Origin: Desulfobacterales bacterium
GTDB taxonomy: Bacteria; Desulfobacterota; Desulfobulbia; Desulfobulbales; JAGXFP01
DNA: 64,000 bases
Direction of reading: 5' to 3'
NCBI GenBank assembly: GCA_024637225.1
Contig: JAGXFP010000047.1
Location: 46,650 to 110,649, forward strand
Shown here: positions 42,903 through 50,275 of the stretch, one piece after another
How the letters are laid out: each line of letters opens with the position of its first letter
How positions within the stretch are numbered: the stretch's first letter is position 1
The notes under the pieces: model-generated
Seen by the model: only the letters and a program-made list of their open reading frames with translations
What the model was told of the DNA's origin: nothing
Databases searched by the model: none
Translations under genes and position numbers: made by a program

Positions 42903-44261
42903 ATGAAAATTTTAAATAAACCCAAAGGAGGAGCAAGATCAATGTTAATCAAAATATCATTTGCCGCCCTGGCCCTGGCAGCCTTTTCAGCCAGTCCGGC
43001 ATTCGCGGAGGAACCCGGGGTCGGCGAAACCCTTATCAATCTGGCCTATTCCATCGATACCTTTTATTTTCTGATGTCGGGCGCCCTGGTCATGTGGATG
43101 GCCGCCGGGTTTTCCATGCTGGAGGCCGGCCTGGTCCGAAGCAAGAATACGGTTGAGATCCTGACCAAGAATGTCGCACTATATTCCATCGCCTGCATTA
43201 TGTACATGTTTGTAGGATACAATATCATGTACGGGGACGGATCGAGCAGTTTCATTCCCGGCCTGAGCTTCTGGCTCGGCGCCGACAACAGCGTCGACGC
43301 CGTACTGAAAAGTGGCGGCGAGACCTATTATTCCAACATGGCGGACTTTTTCTTCCAGGTCGTCTTCGTGGCCACGGCCATGTCGATCGTGTCCGGTGCT
43401 GTTGCCGAAAGAATGAAGTTGTGGAGCTTCCTGGCTTTTACAGTTGTCCTGACCGGGTTTATCTACCCTGTTGAGGGATACTGGAAATGGGGCGGCGGTT
43501 TTCTCGACAGCCTCGGGTTTTCCGACTTTGCCGGCTCCGGCATCGTCCATCTCTGCGGCGCCTCGGCCGCCCTGGCCGGCGTTCTTTTGCTGGGCGCTAG
43601 AAAAGGCAAGTATGTAAACGGTAAGGTCAGGGCCATCCCCGGCGCAAACTTGCCGCTGGCTGCTCTCGGTACCTTTATCCTCTGGCTTGGCTGGTTCGGT
43701 TTCAACGGCGGTTCCGAACTCAAGATAAGCAATATTATGGAGGCAAATGCCGTCTCCATGATCTTTGTCAACACCAATATGGCCGCGGCCGGCGGTCTGG
43801 TTGCCGCCCTCCTGCTCTCTCAGCTCTGGTTCGGCAAAGCCGATCTGACAATGGCCTTGAACGGCGCCCTGGCGGGCCTGGTGGCGATTACCGCTGAACC
43901 CCTGACCCCGACGCCGCTGGTCGCAACCCTGGTCGGCGTTATCGGCGGTCTGCTGGTCGTCGCCTCCATCGTCATGCTGGACAAGTTAAGGCTTGACGAC
44001 CCGGTGGGCGCTATTTCGGTACATGGCGTGGTCGGGATCTGGGGGCTGATAGCGGTGGCCTTTACCAATCCGGAAGTATCAATGATTGCCCAGCTTACCG
44101 GTATCGCGGTAATTTTCGCCTGGGTGTTCGGTACCAGCCTGATAGCCTGGTCCATCATTAAAGCGGTTATGGGTATTCGGGTCAGCGAAGAAGAAGAGCT
44201 TAAAGGTGTCGATATCATGGAATGCGGCCTTGAGGCATACCCGGAATTCAATGGTAAATAG
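42903..44261 (+). CDS. amtB: Ammonium transporter AmtB
   Basis: This 452-aa trimeric ammonia/ammonium channel has a cleavable signal peptide (FAALALAAFSASPAFAEE) and eleven membrane helices. Diagnostic stretches are AAGFSMLEAGLVRSKN, the twin-His pore residues in VHLCGASAAL and VHGVVGIWG, and FGFNGGSELKI. Two starts are plausible: 42903 (GGAG site) and 42942 (AGGAGG site, MLIKISF); the mature protein is the same. GlnK, encoded upstream, should block it when nitrogen is plentiful. A 9-bp GC-rich hairpin follows the gene, before the porin gene. Confidence 0.96.
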   Translation: MKILNKPKGGARSMLIKISFAALALAAFSASPAFAEEPGVGETLINLAYSIDTFYFLMSGALVMWMAAGFSMLEAGLVRSKNTVEILTKNVALYSIACIMYMFVGYNIMYGDGSSSFIPGLSFWLGADNSVDAVLKSGGETYYSNMADFFFQVVFVATAMSIVSGAVAERMKLWSFLAFTVVLTGFIYPVEGYWKWGGGFLDSLGFSDFAGSGIVHLCGASAALAGVLLLGARKGKYVNGKVRAIPGANLPLAALGTFILWLGWFGFNGGSELKISNIMEANAVSMIFVNTNMAAAGGLVAALLLSQLWFGKADLTMALNGALAGLVAITAEPLTPTPLVATLVGVIGGLLVVASIVMLDKLRLDDPVGAISVHGVVGIWGLIAVAFTNPEVSMIAQLTGIAVIFAWVFGTSLIAWSIIKAVMGIRVSEEEELKGVDIMECGLEAYPEFNGK

Positions 44262-44278
44262 GAAATTGGCAACGGAAT

Positions 44279-44301
44279 GGGCCGCCTGAAAGAGGCGGCC
44301 C
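44279..44301 (+). other. Hairpin between amtB and the porin gene
   Basis: A perfect 9-bp stem GGGCCGCCT / AGGCGGCCC with a five-base loop and no T-run. It could reduce read-through or protect the glnK-amtB mRNA, changing the ratio of the downstream porin. Confidence 0.7.
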
Positions 44302-44349
44302 GCCAAAAACAAGTAGTTCATTAACCATAAAAGCAAAAGGAGCTTCACC

Positions 44350-45096
44350 ATGAAAATTACAGCAAGAAAAATGATCACTACCGGCCTCGTGGCCCTGGGA
44401 ATTACCGCCGCCATACCCGGCGTCGTCCTGGCCGAGGCAGAGAAACCCGAAGCGGACTTCACCCTGGGCGCATACAGCCAGTACGTCTGGCGCGGCTTTG
44501 CCTTCAGCGACAGCAGCGTGGTCCTGCAGCCCTCGATGACCGTCGCCTACAAGGGCTTCGGGGTCAACCTCTGGGGCAACCTCGATACCGACGAAAAGGG
44601 GCTCGACACCAACAACTGGAATGAAACCGACATGACCCTTTCCTACGACGGCGCGGCCGGGATGGTCGGCTACGGGGTCGGCTGGATCTATTACAACGTC
44701 GACGGGGCCGAGGACACCCAAGAGCTTTACGCCTCGGTGAGTCTCGATACGATCCTCGCCCCGACCCTGACCTATTATGCCGACATCGCCAACCTGCCCG
44801 GCTCCTCGTACGCGACCCTGGGCATCGGCCACTCGATCTCCTTCACGGAGGGCATGGCCCTTGATCTCGGAGCCCAGGTCGGCTATCTGGACGACGGCGC
44901 CGATTACAGCGAGTTGCATGACGGCCTCCTGAGCGCCTCGATGAGCTTCGGGATCGGCGAGTACGCCTCGGTAACCCCCGAGCTCTACTACTCTTTTGCC
45001 CTGAGTGACGACGCGGAAACCGTCATCGAGTCGGTGAGTTATGACGGTGATGACAACCATTTCTACGGAGGCATTTCGGCAAGCTTCGCTTTCTAG
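44350..45096 (+). CDS. TorF-family putative porin
   Basis: This 248-aa outer-membrane protein has a signal peptide (TTGLVALGITAAIPGVVLA) and the start of the mature protein ADFTLGAYSQYVWRGFAFSD, which is typical of the TorF (TIGR02001) porin group. Amphipathic strands continue to the end (FYGGISASFAF). It lies 88 bp after amtB on the same strand and probably belongs to the nitrogen-regulated operon, so it may help ammonium or another nitrogen source cross the outer membrane. This is inferred from position. AAGGAG precedes the ATG. Confidence 0.85.
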   Translation: MKITARKMITTGLVALGITAAIPGVVLAEAEKPEADFTLGAYSQYVWRGFAFSDSSVVLQPSMTVAYKGFGVNLWGNLDTDEKGLDTNNWNETDMTLSYDGAAGMVGYGVGWIYYNVDGAEDTQELYASVSLDTILAPTLTYYADIANLPGSSYATLGIGHSISFTEGMALDLGAQVGYLDDGADYSELHDGLLSASMSFGIGEYASVTPELYYSFALSDDAETVIESVSYDGDDNHFYGGISASFAF

Positions 45097-45097
45097 T

Positions 45098-45236
45098 GTC
45101 TGACCATAAATGAGGATTTTTGTCCGAGAACGAGAAGCAAAGATGTCGGAAAAGCGCAACGTACTTGGGTACGTGAGCACTTTCCGACTCTGCAGCGACG
45201 AAGTAATCGGGCAAAAAGACCATTTAGAGACGGGCA
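45098..45236. repeat. Long imperfect palindrome
   Basis: The left arm (GTCTGACCATAAATGAGGAT, then TTTTTGTCCGAGAACGAG) aligns with the reverse complement of the right arm (GTCTCTAAATGGTCTTTTTG, then CCCGATTACTTCGTCG). The inner parts TCGGAAAAGCGC and GTGCACTTTCCGA-like words also pair, with a tip at GTACTTGGGTAC. About 138 bp in all; a single copy in this window. Confidence 0.75.
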
Positions 45237-45246
45237 CTTTTAGAGG

Positions 45247-45339
45247 TTTTCAGGCCGTCGTCCCTTCACTCCGCAACCGGAGGTAGTCACTGGCGCACCA
45301 GTTTTCTCCCTTCGGTTTTGAAGGGGCGTCGGCTTGAAA
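45247..45339. repeat. Repeat family C, copy 1
   Basis: Arms TTTTCAGGCCGTCGTCCCTTC and GAAGGGGCGTCGGCTTGAAA are inverted repeats flanking about 50 bp that begins with CTCCGCAACCGG. A second copy lies at 46387-46470, with CTCCGCAACCG in the same place. Confidence 0.75.
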
Positions 45340-45403
45340 TTTTACCGTACAAGCTGATACCGCAACCCAGAAAGTTGAGAAATTAATTTAACCGTCCGGA
45401 ATC

Positions 45404-45511
45404 GTAACCGATCACAGGGTGCCGGAGATGCAAGGCATCGGCCTGCGATGTGTACTCATATAAATGAGCAGGCCGATAACACGGCAGATTCGGTATCCTG
45501 TAATCGCTTAC
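45404..45511. repeat. Palindromic repeat family A, copy 3
   Basis: This 108-bp copy has ends GTAACCGATCACAGGG and ATCCTGTAATCGCTTAC. It is open in the same frame as the copy translated in the sugar kinase (R-S-Q-G-A-G-D-A-R-H-R-P and onward). Its right end lies 27 bp before the GTG start of the amidotransferase gene and so covers the position of a promoter. Confidence 0.9.
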
Positions 45512-45538
45512 CAAAAATCTTCTCAAAGGAGCCGAACA

Positions 45539-46315
45539 GTGGCCAGAAAATTCCTCGTATTTCAGCATAGTCCCTGGGAAGGGCCGGGGAAGATCCTTAG
45601 AGAAGTTGCCCGGGCAAACGATATAGAACTGGATGTGATCAGGACCTGGGAAGAGAAAATCCCCGATCTTGGCCCCTATGCCTGCCTGCTGGTTCTGGGC
45701 GGCGGGCCTAATGTCGACCAGGAAGAAGAATTCCCTTTTCTGGTCGAAGAAAAGAAAGTCATTAAAAAGTCACTGGACGACAACCGCCCATATCTCGGAT
45801 TCTGCCTCGGCCATCAACTGCTGGCCGAAGCATTGGGCGCGCAAGTGGGGAAAAACCATCGCAGCAGCATCGGTTTCACCACCGGCTACCTGACCCATAA
45901 CGGCTATCGGCACCCCGCTTTTGCCGGGCTGCCGGACTGCTTTCCGATATTTAAATGGCATGGCCAGACGGTCAAGGAGCCCCTGCCCAGGCATCTGAAA
46001 ATCCTGGCCACCTCGGTCGACTGTCAAATCGAGGCCCTTTCCGTGGTTGAACGGCCCCATATCCTGGGCATGCAATTCGACAATCACTCCGCCTCCGGAG
46101 AAGAAGTGGCGGCTTGGCTCGACAAGGACCGGGAATGGCTGGCATCGTTAACGGACCTTGAAATCGATCGCACCCGGATCCTGGCCGACGCAGAGAGAGC
46201 CGGCAGGCAGATAAGATGCGAATTTGAAATATTCATCACCAACTTTTTAAAGCTGATCGACCGCAACCGACCATGGGATAAATCAGCCAAGGTTGGCTAT
46301 CATCCCATCCTGTAA
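45539..46315 (+). CDS. Class I glutamine amidotransferase-like protein
   Basis: This 258-aa stand-alone amidotransferase domain is similar to GMP-synthase-type GATases. The nucleophile Cys lies in GFCLGHQLLAEALGA, and VLGGGPN forms the oxyanion region. The usual closing motif QFHPE is replaced by QFDNHSASGEE, so the catalytic His is displaced or lost. The GTG at 45539 follows AAAGGAG by 8 bp and gives a sensible N-terminus (ARKFLVFQHSPWEGPG). The TAA stop is supplied by a family A repeat fragment. The gene is flanked on both sides by family A and C repeats. The substrate amino acceptor is unknown; cobalt/cell-wall amidation or peptide hydrolysis are possible. Confidence 0.85.
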   Translation: MARKFLVFQHSPWEGPGKILREVARANDIELDVIRTWEEKIPDLGPYACLLVLGGGPNVDQEEEFPFLVEEKKVIKKSLDDNRPYLGFCLGHQLLAEALGAQVGKNHRSSIGFTTGYLTHNGYRHPAFAGLPDCFPIFKWHGQTVKEPLPRHLKILATSVDCQIEALSVVERPHILGMQFDNHSASGEEVAAWLDKDREWLASLTDLEIDRTRILADAERAGRQIRCEFEIFITNFLKLIDRNRPWDKSAKVGYHPIL

Positions 46316-46356
46316 GCGATTACAGGATGGTGGAGATGCAATCCTTCAGCCTGAAA
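46312..46356. repeat. Half copy of repeat family A
   Basis: GTAAGCGATTACAGG followed by GGTGGAGATGCAA and CAGCCTG matches the left half of a family A element. The TAA at 46313-46315 is the stop codon of the amidotransferase gene. Confidence 0.7.
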
Positions 46357-46386
46357 TGAACAAATAAGAACTTCAACGCTTTCGGC

Positions 46387-46470
46387 TTTTAAGCTGCCCC
46401 CCCTTCTCTCCGCAACCGATGGAAACACACAAATCCACAGACTTCATCCTCGAAGGGGTGGCAGCTTAAA
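46387..46470. repeat. Repeat family C, copy 2
   Basis: Arms TTTTAAGCTGCCCCCCCTTC and GAAGGGGTGGCAGCTTAAA enclose about 45 bp starting with CTCCGCAACCG. The right arm overlaps the stop codon of nifV (46466-46468). Confidence 0.75.
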
Positions 46471-47512
46471 GCTGATCTGAGCAGCTTGTCTGCTCATGAT
46501 CCGGACACTCTCTATCAGGCCCTCCCTGACACCTTCCAATCTGCCGCCTTCCCACCTTGGCCCCGTACCTCAATACCCTTTCAGCCAGGACGCTCTCCGG
46601 CGGAAACGGTTCGTAGGTCGCCGGATCACGCTCCAGACCCTGGAGGTGGAGACCGGTTTCACAGGCGAAGATGTCGGCGCCGATTATCGGCTGATGGGGC
46701 TGGATCCCGCGGCCGGTCGTTTCGGCGACTATCCGGCTGAGAGCGGGGATTTCGCTGATGTTATAGTGGTGTCGGCGGCGCAGGCAAAGATAGGCGGCAA
46801 CCTCTTCCAGACGGGCATTGCCGGCCCTTTCCCCGAGTCCGAGAACCGTGGTGTCTACCCAGTCGGCGCCGCCGTCCAGGGCGGCTATGGAGTTGGCCGT
46901 GGCCATGCCAAAATCGTTATGCATATGGACCGCGATCTCGATATCGAATTGCCCTTTCAGTTCCCTGACCAGGGCTGCCGTTTGATTGGGACCGGCAATC
47001 CCCACCGTATCGGCCAACCGGATGCGGCCGGCGCCGCTTCGCCCCGCAAGGCCTATAACCTTGCGCAGAAATTCGGGGTCGGCCCGGGTCGCGTCTTCCA
47101 GGCCGAGGGAAACGAAGGGAATCCCCAGTGCCAGGGCGTAGTGGATCGATTTTTCAAGCCTTTCAAGGATCCAGGCTCGGGACTTGCCGAGCTTCTTGTC
47201 GATATGCAGGTCGGAGACCGGGATGGAGAGCGACAAGAGATCCGGCTTCGCGGCAACGCCGAGCTCGATATCCTCGTTCAGGCACCGGCTCCAGAGGGCC
47301 AGCCTTTTCGGGGCGAGATCACGCCATTTCCTGATCCGTGCGATCAACTCGGCAGGGACATTGTTATAGCGGCTGACGATGCCGAGCTCGATCTCCTCGA
47401 TACCGATTGAACATAGTCTTTTAACGATCTCAAGCTTTTGCTCTACGCTGAAGGAAACCCCGACGGTCTGTTCGCCCTCGCGCAGGGTGCTGTCGATTAT
47501 TCCCCGCATCAT
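46466..47512 (-). CDS. nifV: Homocitrate synthase NifV
   Basis: NifV condenses acetyl-CoA with 2-oxoglutarate to homocitrate, the organic ligand of the FeMo-cofactor. The 348-aa product starts MRGIIDSTLREGEQTVGVSF, the classical DTLRDGEQ-type active site with metal-binding Asp. It has VHMHNDFGMATANSIAAL (metal His pair) and GLGERAGNARLEEVAAYL. Neighbouring nif and mod genes make homocitrate rather than isopropylmalate the product. It overlaps modC by 4 bp (ATGA) and ends the operon inside a family C arm. Confidence 0.95.
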   Translation of the reverse strand: MMRGIIDSTLREGEQTVGVSFSVEQKLEIVKRLCSIGIEEIELGIVSRYNNVPAELIARIRKWRDLAPKRLALWSRCLNEDIELGVAAKPDLLSLSIPVSDLHIDKKLGKSRAWILERLEKSIHYALALGIPFVSLGLEDATRADPEFLRKVIGLAGRSGAGRIRLADTVGIAGPNQTAALVRELKGQFDIEIAVHMHNDFGMATANSIAALDGGADWVDTTVLGLGERAGNARLEEVAAYLCLRRRHHYNISEIPALSRIVAETTGRGIQPHQPIIGADIFACETGLHLQGLERDPATYEPFPPESVLAERVLRYGAKVGRRQIGRCQGGPDRECPDHEQTSCSDQL

Positions 47513-48240
47513 CCCGTTGCTCCCCGGAAGTTTTTCAGGGTATGCAGTTCAACTATTTTCCCATCGTTTGAAATCCTTTCGTTCGGACGGTTATCGGTGT
47601 TTCGCATGTTCAGCCAGTCTGTATCGATCTTGCCGTGGACGACGGGCAGAATGGAATCGGCCAGATACCGCGCTTCATCCAGGTCATGGGTGATATGGAT
47701 GACCGGAACGTTGAATTCCTCTTTGATCTTTTTAAGGTCCCCACGGAGTTGTTCCCGTGAGACCACATCCAAAGCCGAAAAGGGCTCGTCCAGCAACAAG
47801 ACCTTCGGGTCTTTGGCCAGGGCCTGGGCCAGGGCGACCCGCTGCCGCTCGCCGCCGGACAACTTGCGGGGCTTCCGATCCTTCAGATGCCAGACCCCGA
47901 GCAGCTTGAGCAGGTCGGCAACCTTACTGCGGTCTCCGCAGGCGAAGGCCGCATTCCTGAAAACGGTCAGGTGCGGGAACAGGGTATGCTCCTGAAAGAC
48001 GTAGCCCAGGTTTCTTTCCTGCGGCGGCCGGAAGATTTTTTCCCTGGTATCAAGCCAGGTCTCGCCGTTAAAGGTTATCCGGCCGATATCGGTCTGCTCG
48101 AGACCGGCGACGATCCGGATCAGGGTGGTCTTGCCCGCCCCGGACGGGCCGACCAGGGCCAGCAGTTCGCCGCTCCGGCATTCGAACGAGACGTTGATCT
48201 CGAAGGCGGGGAGCTCCTTGATGATATTGACCTTAAGCAT
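47509..48240 (-). CDS. modC: Molybdate ABC transporter ATPase ModC
   Basis: This product of about 243 aa energises molybdate import. Walker A GPSGAGKTT is at about residue 30, Q-loop YVFQEHTLFPHLTV, signature LSGGERQRVAL, Walker B VLLLDEPFSALD and switch His in HITHDLDEA. It is shorter than E. coli ModC because the C-terminal TOBE/molybdate-sensing domain is missing, so it is probably not inhibited by molybdate. ATG 48240 (MLKVNIIKEL) is preferred; 48249 is an alternative. It overlaps modB by 8 bp. Confidence 0.92.
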   Translation of the reverse strand: MLKVNIIKELPAFEINVSFECRSGELLALVGPSGAGKTTLIRIVAGLEQTDIGRITFNGETWLDTREKIFRPPQERNLGYVFQEHTLFPHLTVFRNAAFACGDRSKVADLLKLLGVWHLKDRKPRKLSGGERQRVALAQALAKDPKVLLLDEPFSALDVVSREQLRGDLKKIKEEFNVPVIHITHDLDEARYLADSILPVVHGKIDTDWLNMRNTDNRPNERISNDGKIVELHTLKNFRGATG

Positions 48241-48898
48241 CGTGGGCACCCTTCCGGTTAAGCAGATTTACCGCCAGCAGCACCAGATAACTGATGGCAA
48301 CCAGGGCCAGGGAAAGCAGCCAGGCTTCCCGGTAGCGCAGGGCCTCGACGTATTCGTAGATGGCAATCGAGGCAACCCTGGTCTCGCCGGGGATGGAGCC
48401 GCCGACCATCAGGATCACCCCGAACTCGCCCATGGTATGGGCAAAGGCGAGAATCGCCGCCGCACCCAGGCCGTTTATGGTATTGGGCAGCACCACCCGG
48501 AAAAAGGCGGCCCATTTCGAGCAGCCAAGCACATAGGCCGATTCCAGCAATCGCCGGTCGACCCGCTCGAAGGCGGTTTTCAGGGGTTGAAAGGCATAGG
48601 GCAGACTGTGGGCCATCGCCGCGATGACGATACCGGTAAAGGTGAAGACCAGGGCCGAGCCGGTGAGGTTCTCCCATGGCCGGCCAAACAGCCCTTCCGG
48701 GCCCATGACGATCAACAGGAAAAAGCCCAGCACCGTAGGCGGCAGGACTAGGGGCAGACCGATCAGCGATTCGATGAGATACTTGCCGCGCACGGGGGAA
48801 TAGACCAGCCAGTAGGTCAGCGGCGCGGCAATGCTCAACAGGATAAAGGTACTGATCAGGGCCAGCTTGGCGGAAAGATATAGAGGGGTGAGATCCAT
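48233..48898 (-). CDS. modB: Molybdate ABC transporter permease ModB
   Basis: This 221-aa inner-membrane permease has about five helices. The EAA loop, which contacts ModC, is ESAYVLGCSKWAAFFRVVLP followed by NTINGLGAAAILAFAHTMGEFGVI. The stretch LPLVLPPTVLGFFLLIVMG is typical of ModB. With ModA and ModC it supplies molybdenum for FeMo-cofactor synthesis. A 144-bp gap with a small palindrome separates it from modA. Confidence 0.95.
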   Translation of the reverse strand: MDLTPLYLSAKLALISTFILLSIAAPLTYWLVYSPVRGKYLIESLIGLPLVLPPTVLGFFLLIVMGPEGLFGRPWENLTGSALVFTFTGIVIAAMAHSLPYAFQPLKTAFERVDRRLLESAYVLGCSKWAAFFRVVLPNTINGLGAAAILAFAHTMGEFGVILMVGGSIPGETRVASIAIYEYVEALRYREAWLLSLALVAISYLVLLAVNLLNRKGAHDA

Positions 48899-48978
48899 AA
48901 TAAACCTATTTGTAGCTATGAATCAGACTCGGCTAAAAAGTTGATGGGTACTGGAATCCGGCTTACAACATGGCCGTC

Positions 48979-49002
48979 ATTCCCGCAGGTTTTTAGCGGG
49001 AA
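48979..49002. repeat. Palindrome between modA and modB
   Basis: ATTCCCGC and GCGGGAAT flank a short loop, extended outside by TGGAATCC and GGAATCCAG words. This is a widespread type of intergenic palindrome. It may affect the ratio of modA to modBC in the operon mRNA. Confidence 0.65.
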
Positions 49003-49042
49003 TCCAGAAGTTGAAGCTCCAGTTTCATATAGCGTCACTAAA

Positions 49043-49795
49043 CTATTTGTAGCCAAAATCTTCCAGCACTGCCCGAGCCTCTCCGGAATGGAAAAATTTA
49101 AGAAAATCGGCAATTGCCTTCGTCTTTTCACCTTTCTTCGCCACAACGCAACCTTTCTGGATAATCGGCGGCGCTTCCGGGATCGGCCAATATTTGCCTT
49201 CCAGACCTTTGCCGGATCGGGCCAGGGAAAGGGCGGCAAAGCCTAAGCCCGCCGAACCGTGATAAGCGTACTGGAAGGCCTGGGCGACGTTCTGGCCGTA
49301 AACCAGTTTATCCTTCACCTTTTTAATGGCCCCGATTTCCGTCAAAGCCGAGACGGCGGCCGCTCCGTAAGGGGCGATCTCCGGAGCCGAGATGGCGATC
49401 TTTGCGGCGCCGGCAGCGGTCAGCGCCGCCTGCCAGTTCTTTTCACCGTTCAGCGACTTGTTTTTCGTCCAGAGCACCGCTTCGCCGGTGGCATAAACAA
49501 AGGGCTCCTCACACCATCCCTCTTCAGCCAGCAATTCCGGACGGCGGCTGTCCGCGGCCAGAAAGATATCGTAGGGCGCCCCCATTCTGATCTGGGCATA
49601 GAGCTTGCCGGTCGAAGAGTATACCGTTCGCACCTTTCCCCCGCTTTCCTTCTCATAGACGGCGGCGATCTTCTCCATGGCGCCGGTGCAGTTCGAGGCC
49701 ACGGCGACCATCGGACCCTCTCTTTCAGCCGCGGATAAGGACGCCGTCAATAAAATCTGAATGACAATCACTATGGCCGGCATAAAACTCCTCAT
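49043..49795 (-). CDS. modA: Molybdate-binding periplasmic protein ModA
   Basis: This 250-aa binding protein has a signal peptide (PAIVIVIQILLTASLSAAE) and typical stretches VAVASNCTGAMEKIAAVYEK, YSSTGKLYAQIRMGAPYDIFLAADSRRPELL and the YAYHGSAGLGFAALSL region. It captures molybdate for ModBC. Its start lies 12 bp after the nifX stop, so it is translated from the nif operon mRNA; this places molybdenum uptake under nitrogen control. Confidence 0.95.
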   Translation of the reverse strand: MRSFMPAIVIVIQILLTASLSAAEREGPMVAVASNCTGAMEKIAAVYEKESGGKVRTVYSSTGKLYAQIRMGAPYDIFLAADSRRPELLAEEGWCEEPFVYATGEAVLWTKNKSLNGEKNWQAALTAAGAAKIAISAPEIAPYGAAAVSALTEIGAIKKVKDKLVYGQNVAQAFQYAYHGSAGLGFAALSLARSGKGLEGKYWPIPEAPPIIQKGCVVAKKGEKTKAIADFLKFFHSGEARAVLEDFGYK

Positions 49796-49807
49796 GGCTT
49801 TCCCCGG

Positions 49808-50119
49808 TCAGATGACGATGTTTTCGATCGCCCCCCGGTAAATAACCGGTTCGATCCCGACTTTCCGTAACTCGCCCGCCGGCCGGTCGCCGATTCCGGT
49901 GCAGTAAACCCGTTCGCAGCCAGCCAGTTGCCCGGCAATCTCCGAAAAACGTCCGGGATTGAAATCATGACTTTTGTCTCCCTCGCTTAGGGGCTGCACC
50001 ACCTTGATCCCGACCAGGGCCTGGCTGTCGCCGTTGATCTCATAGATCAGAAACCGCTCGGCCCGGCCGAAATGGTCATCCACATTAGTCGCGTCCGTCG
50101 AAACTATCGCTACCTGCAT
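49808..50119 (-). CDS. nifX: NifX/NifB-family cofactor-binding protein
   Basis: This 103-aa protein of the dinitrogenase iron-molybdenum cofactor family (NifX/NafY/VnfX and the NifB C-terminal domain) can carry the NifB cofactor or FeMo-co precursors to NifEN. Typical parts are MQVAIVSTDATNVDDHFGRAERFLIYEI, with the conserved DxHFG, and RVYCTGIGDRPAGELRKVGIEPV. ATG 50119 with a GAGGAG site is preferred over an upstream start. It follows nifB, separated by a palindrome of about 105 bp. Confidence 0.9.
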   Translation of the reverse strand: MQVAIVSTDATNVDDHFGRAERFLIYEINGDSQALVGIKVVQPLSEGDKSHDFNPGRFSEIAGQLAGCERVYCTGIGDRPAGELRKVGIEPVIYRGAIENIVI

Positions 50120-50168
50120 ATTTTTTCTCCTCACAATTTGTTGCCGATCCGCTATCGATCTAAAAATG

Positions 50169-50274
50169 TTTTCACAAGACGGCTGGTGGAGATCCGCGGA
50201 ACAGTTTTTTCGGCCACACCAAAGGTATGCCGAAAAGCCGATGAGAAAGCAGATCCGCCATCCCGCCTTGTGAA
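50169..50274. repeat. Imperfect palindrome between nifB and nifX
   Basis: TTTTCACAAGACGGCTGGTGG at the left matches the reverse complement of the right end, TCCCGCCTTGTGAAA. Inner words GGAGATCCGC and AGATCCGCC, and TTTTTTCGGCC and GCCGAAAAGCC, also pair. It starts right after the nifB stop codon and may cap the nifB message or lower nifX expression. Confidence 0.7.
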
Positions 50275-50275
50275 A

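Larger units (their letters stand above)
45097..45538. other. Repeat-filled intergenic stretch
   Basis: This 440-bp gap between the porin and the amidotransferase gene holds, from left to right, a long palindrome (45098-45236), family C copy 1 (45247-45339), a short motif CAACCCAGAAAGTTGAGA (45363), and family A copy 3 (45404-45511). No gene is present. Confidence 0.8.

Noticed and set aside
44248..45237. A 329-codon open frame on the minus strand
   Set aside because: It is the antisense shadow of the TorF-family porin and of the repeat that follows. There is no ribosome site and no recognisable protein.
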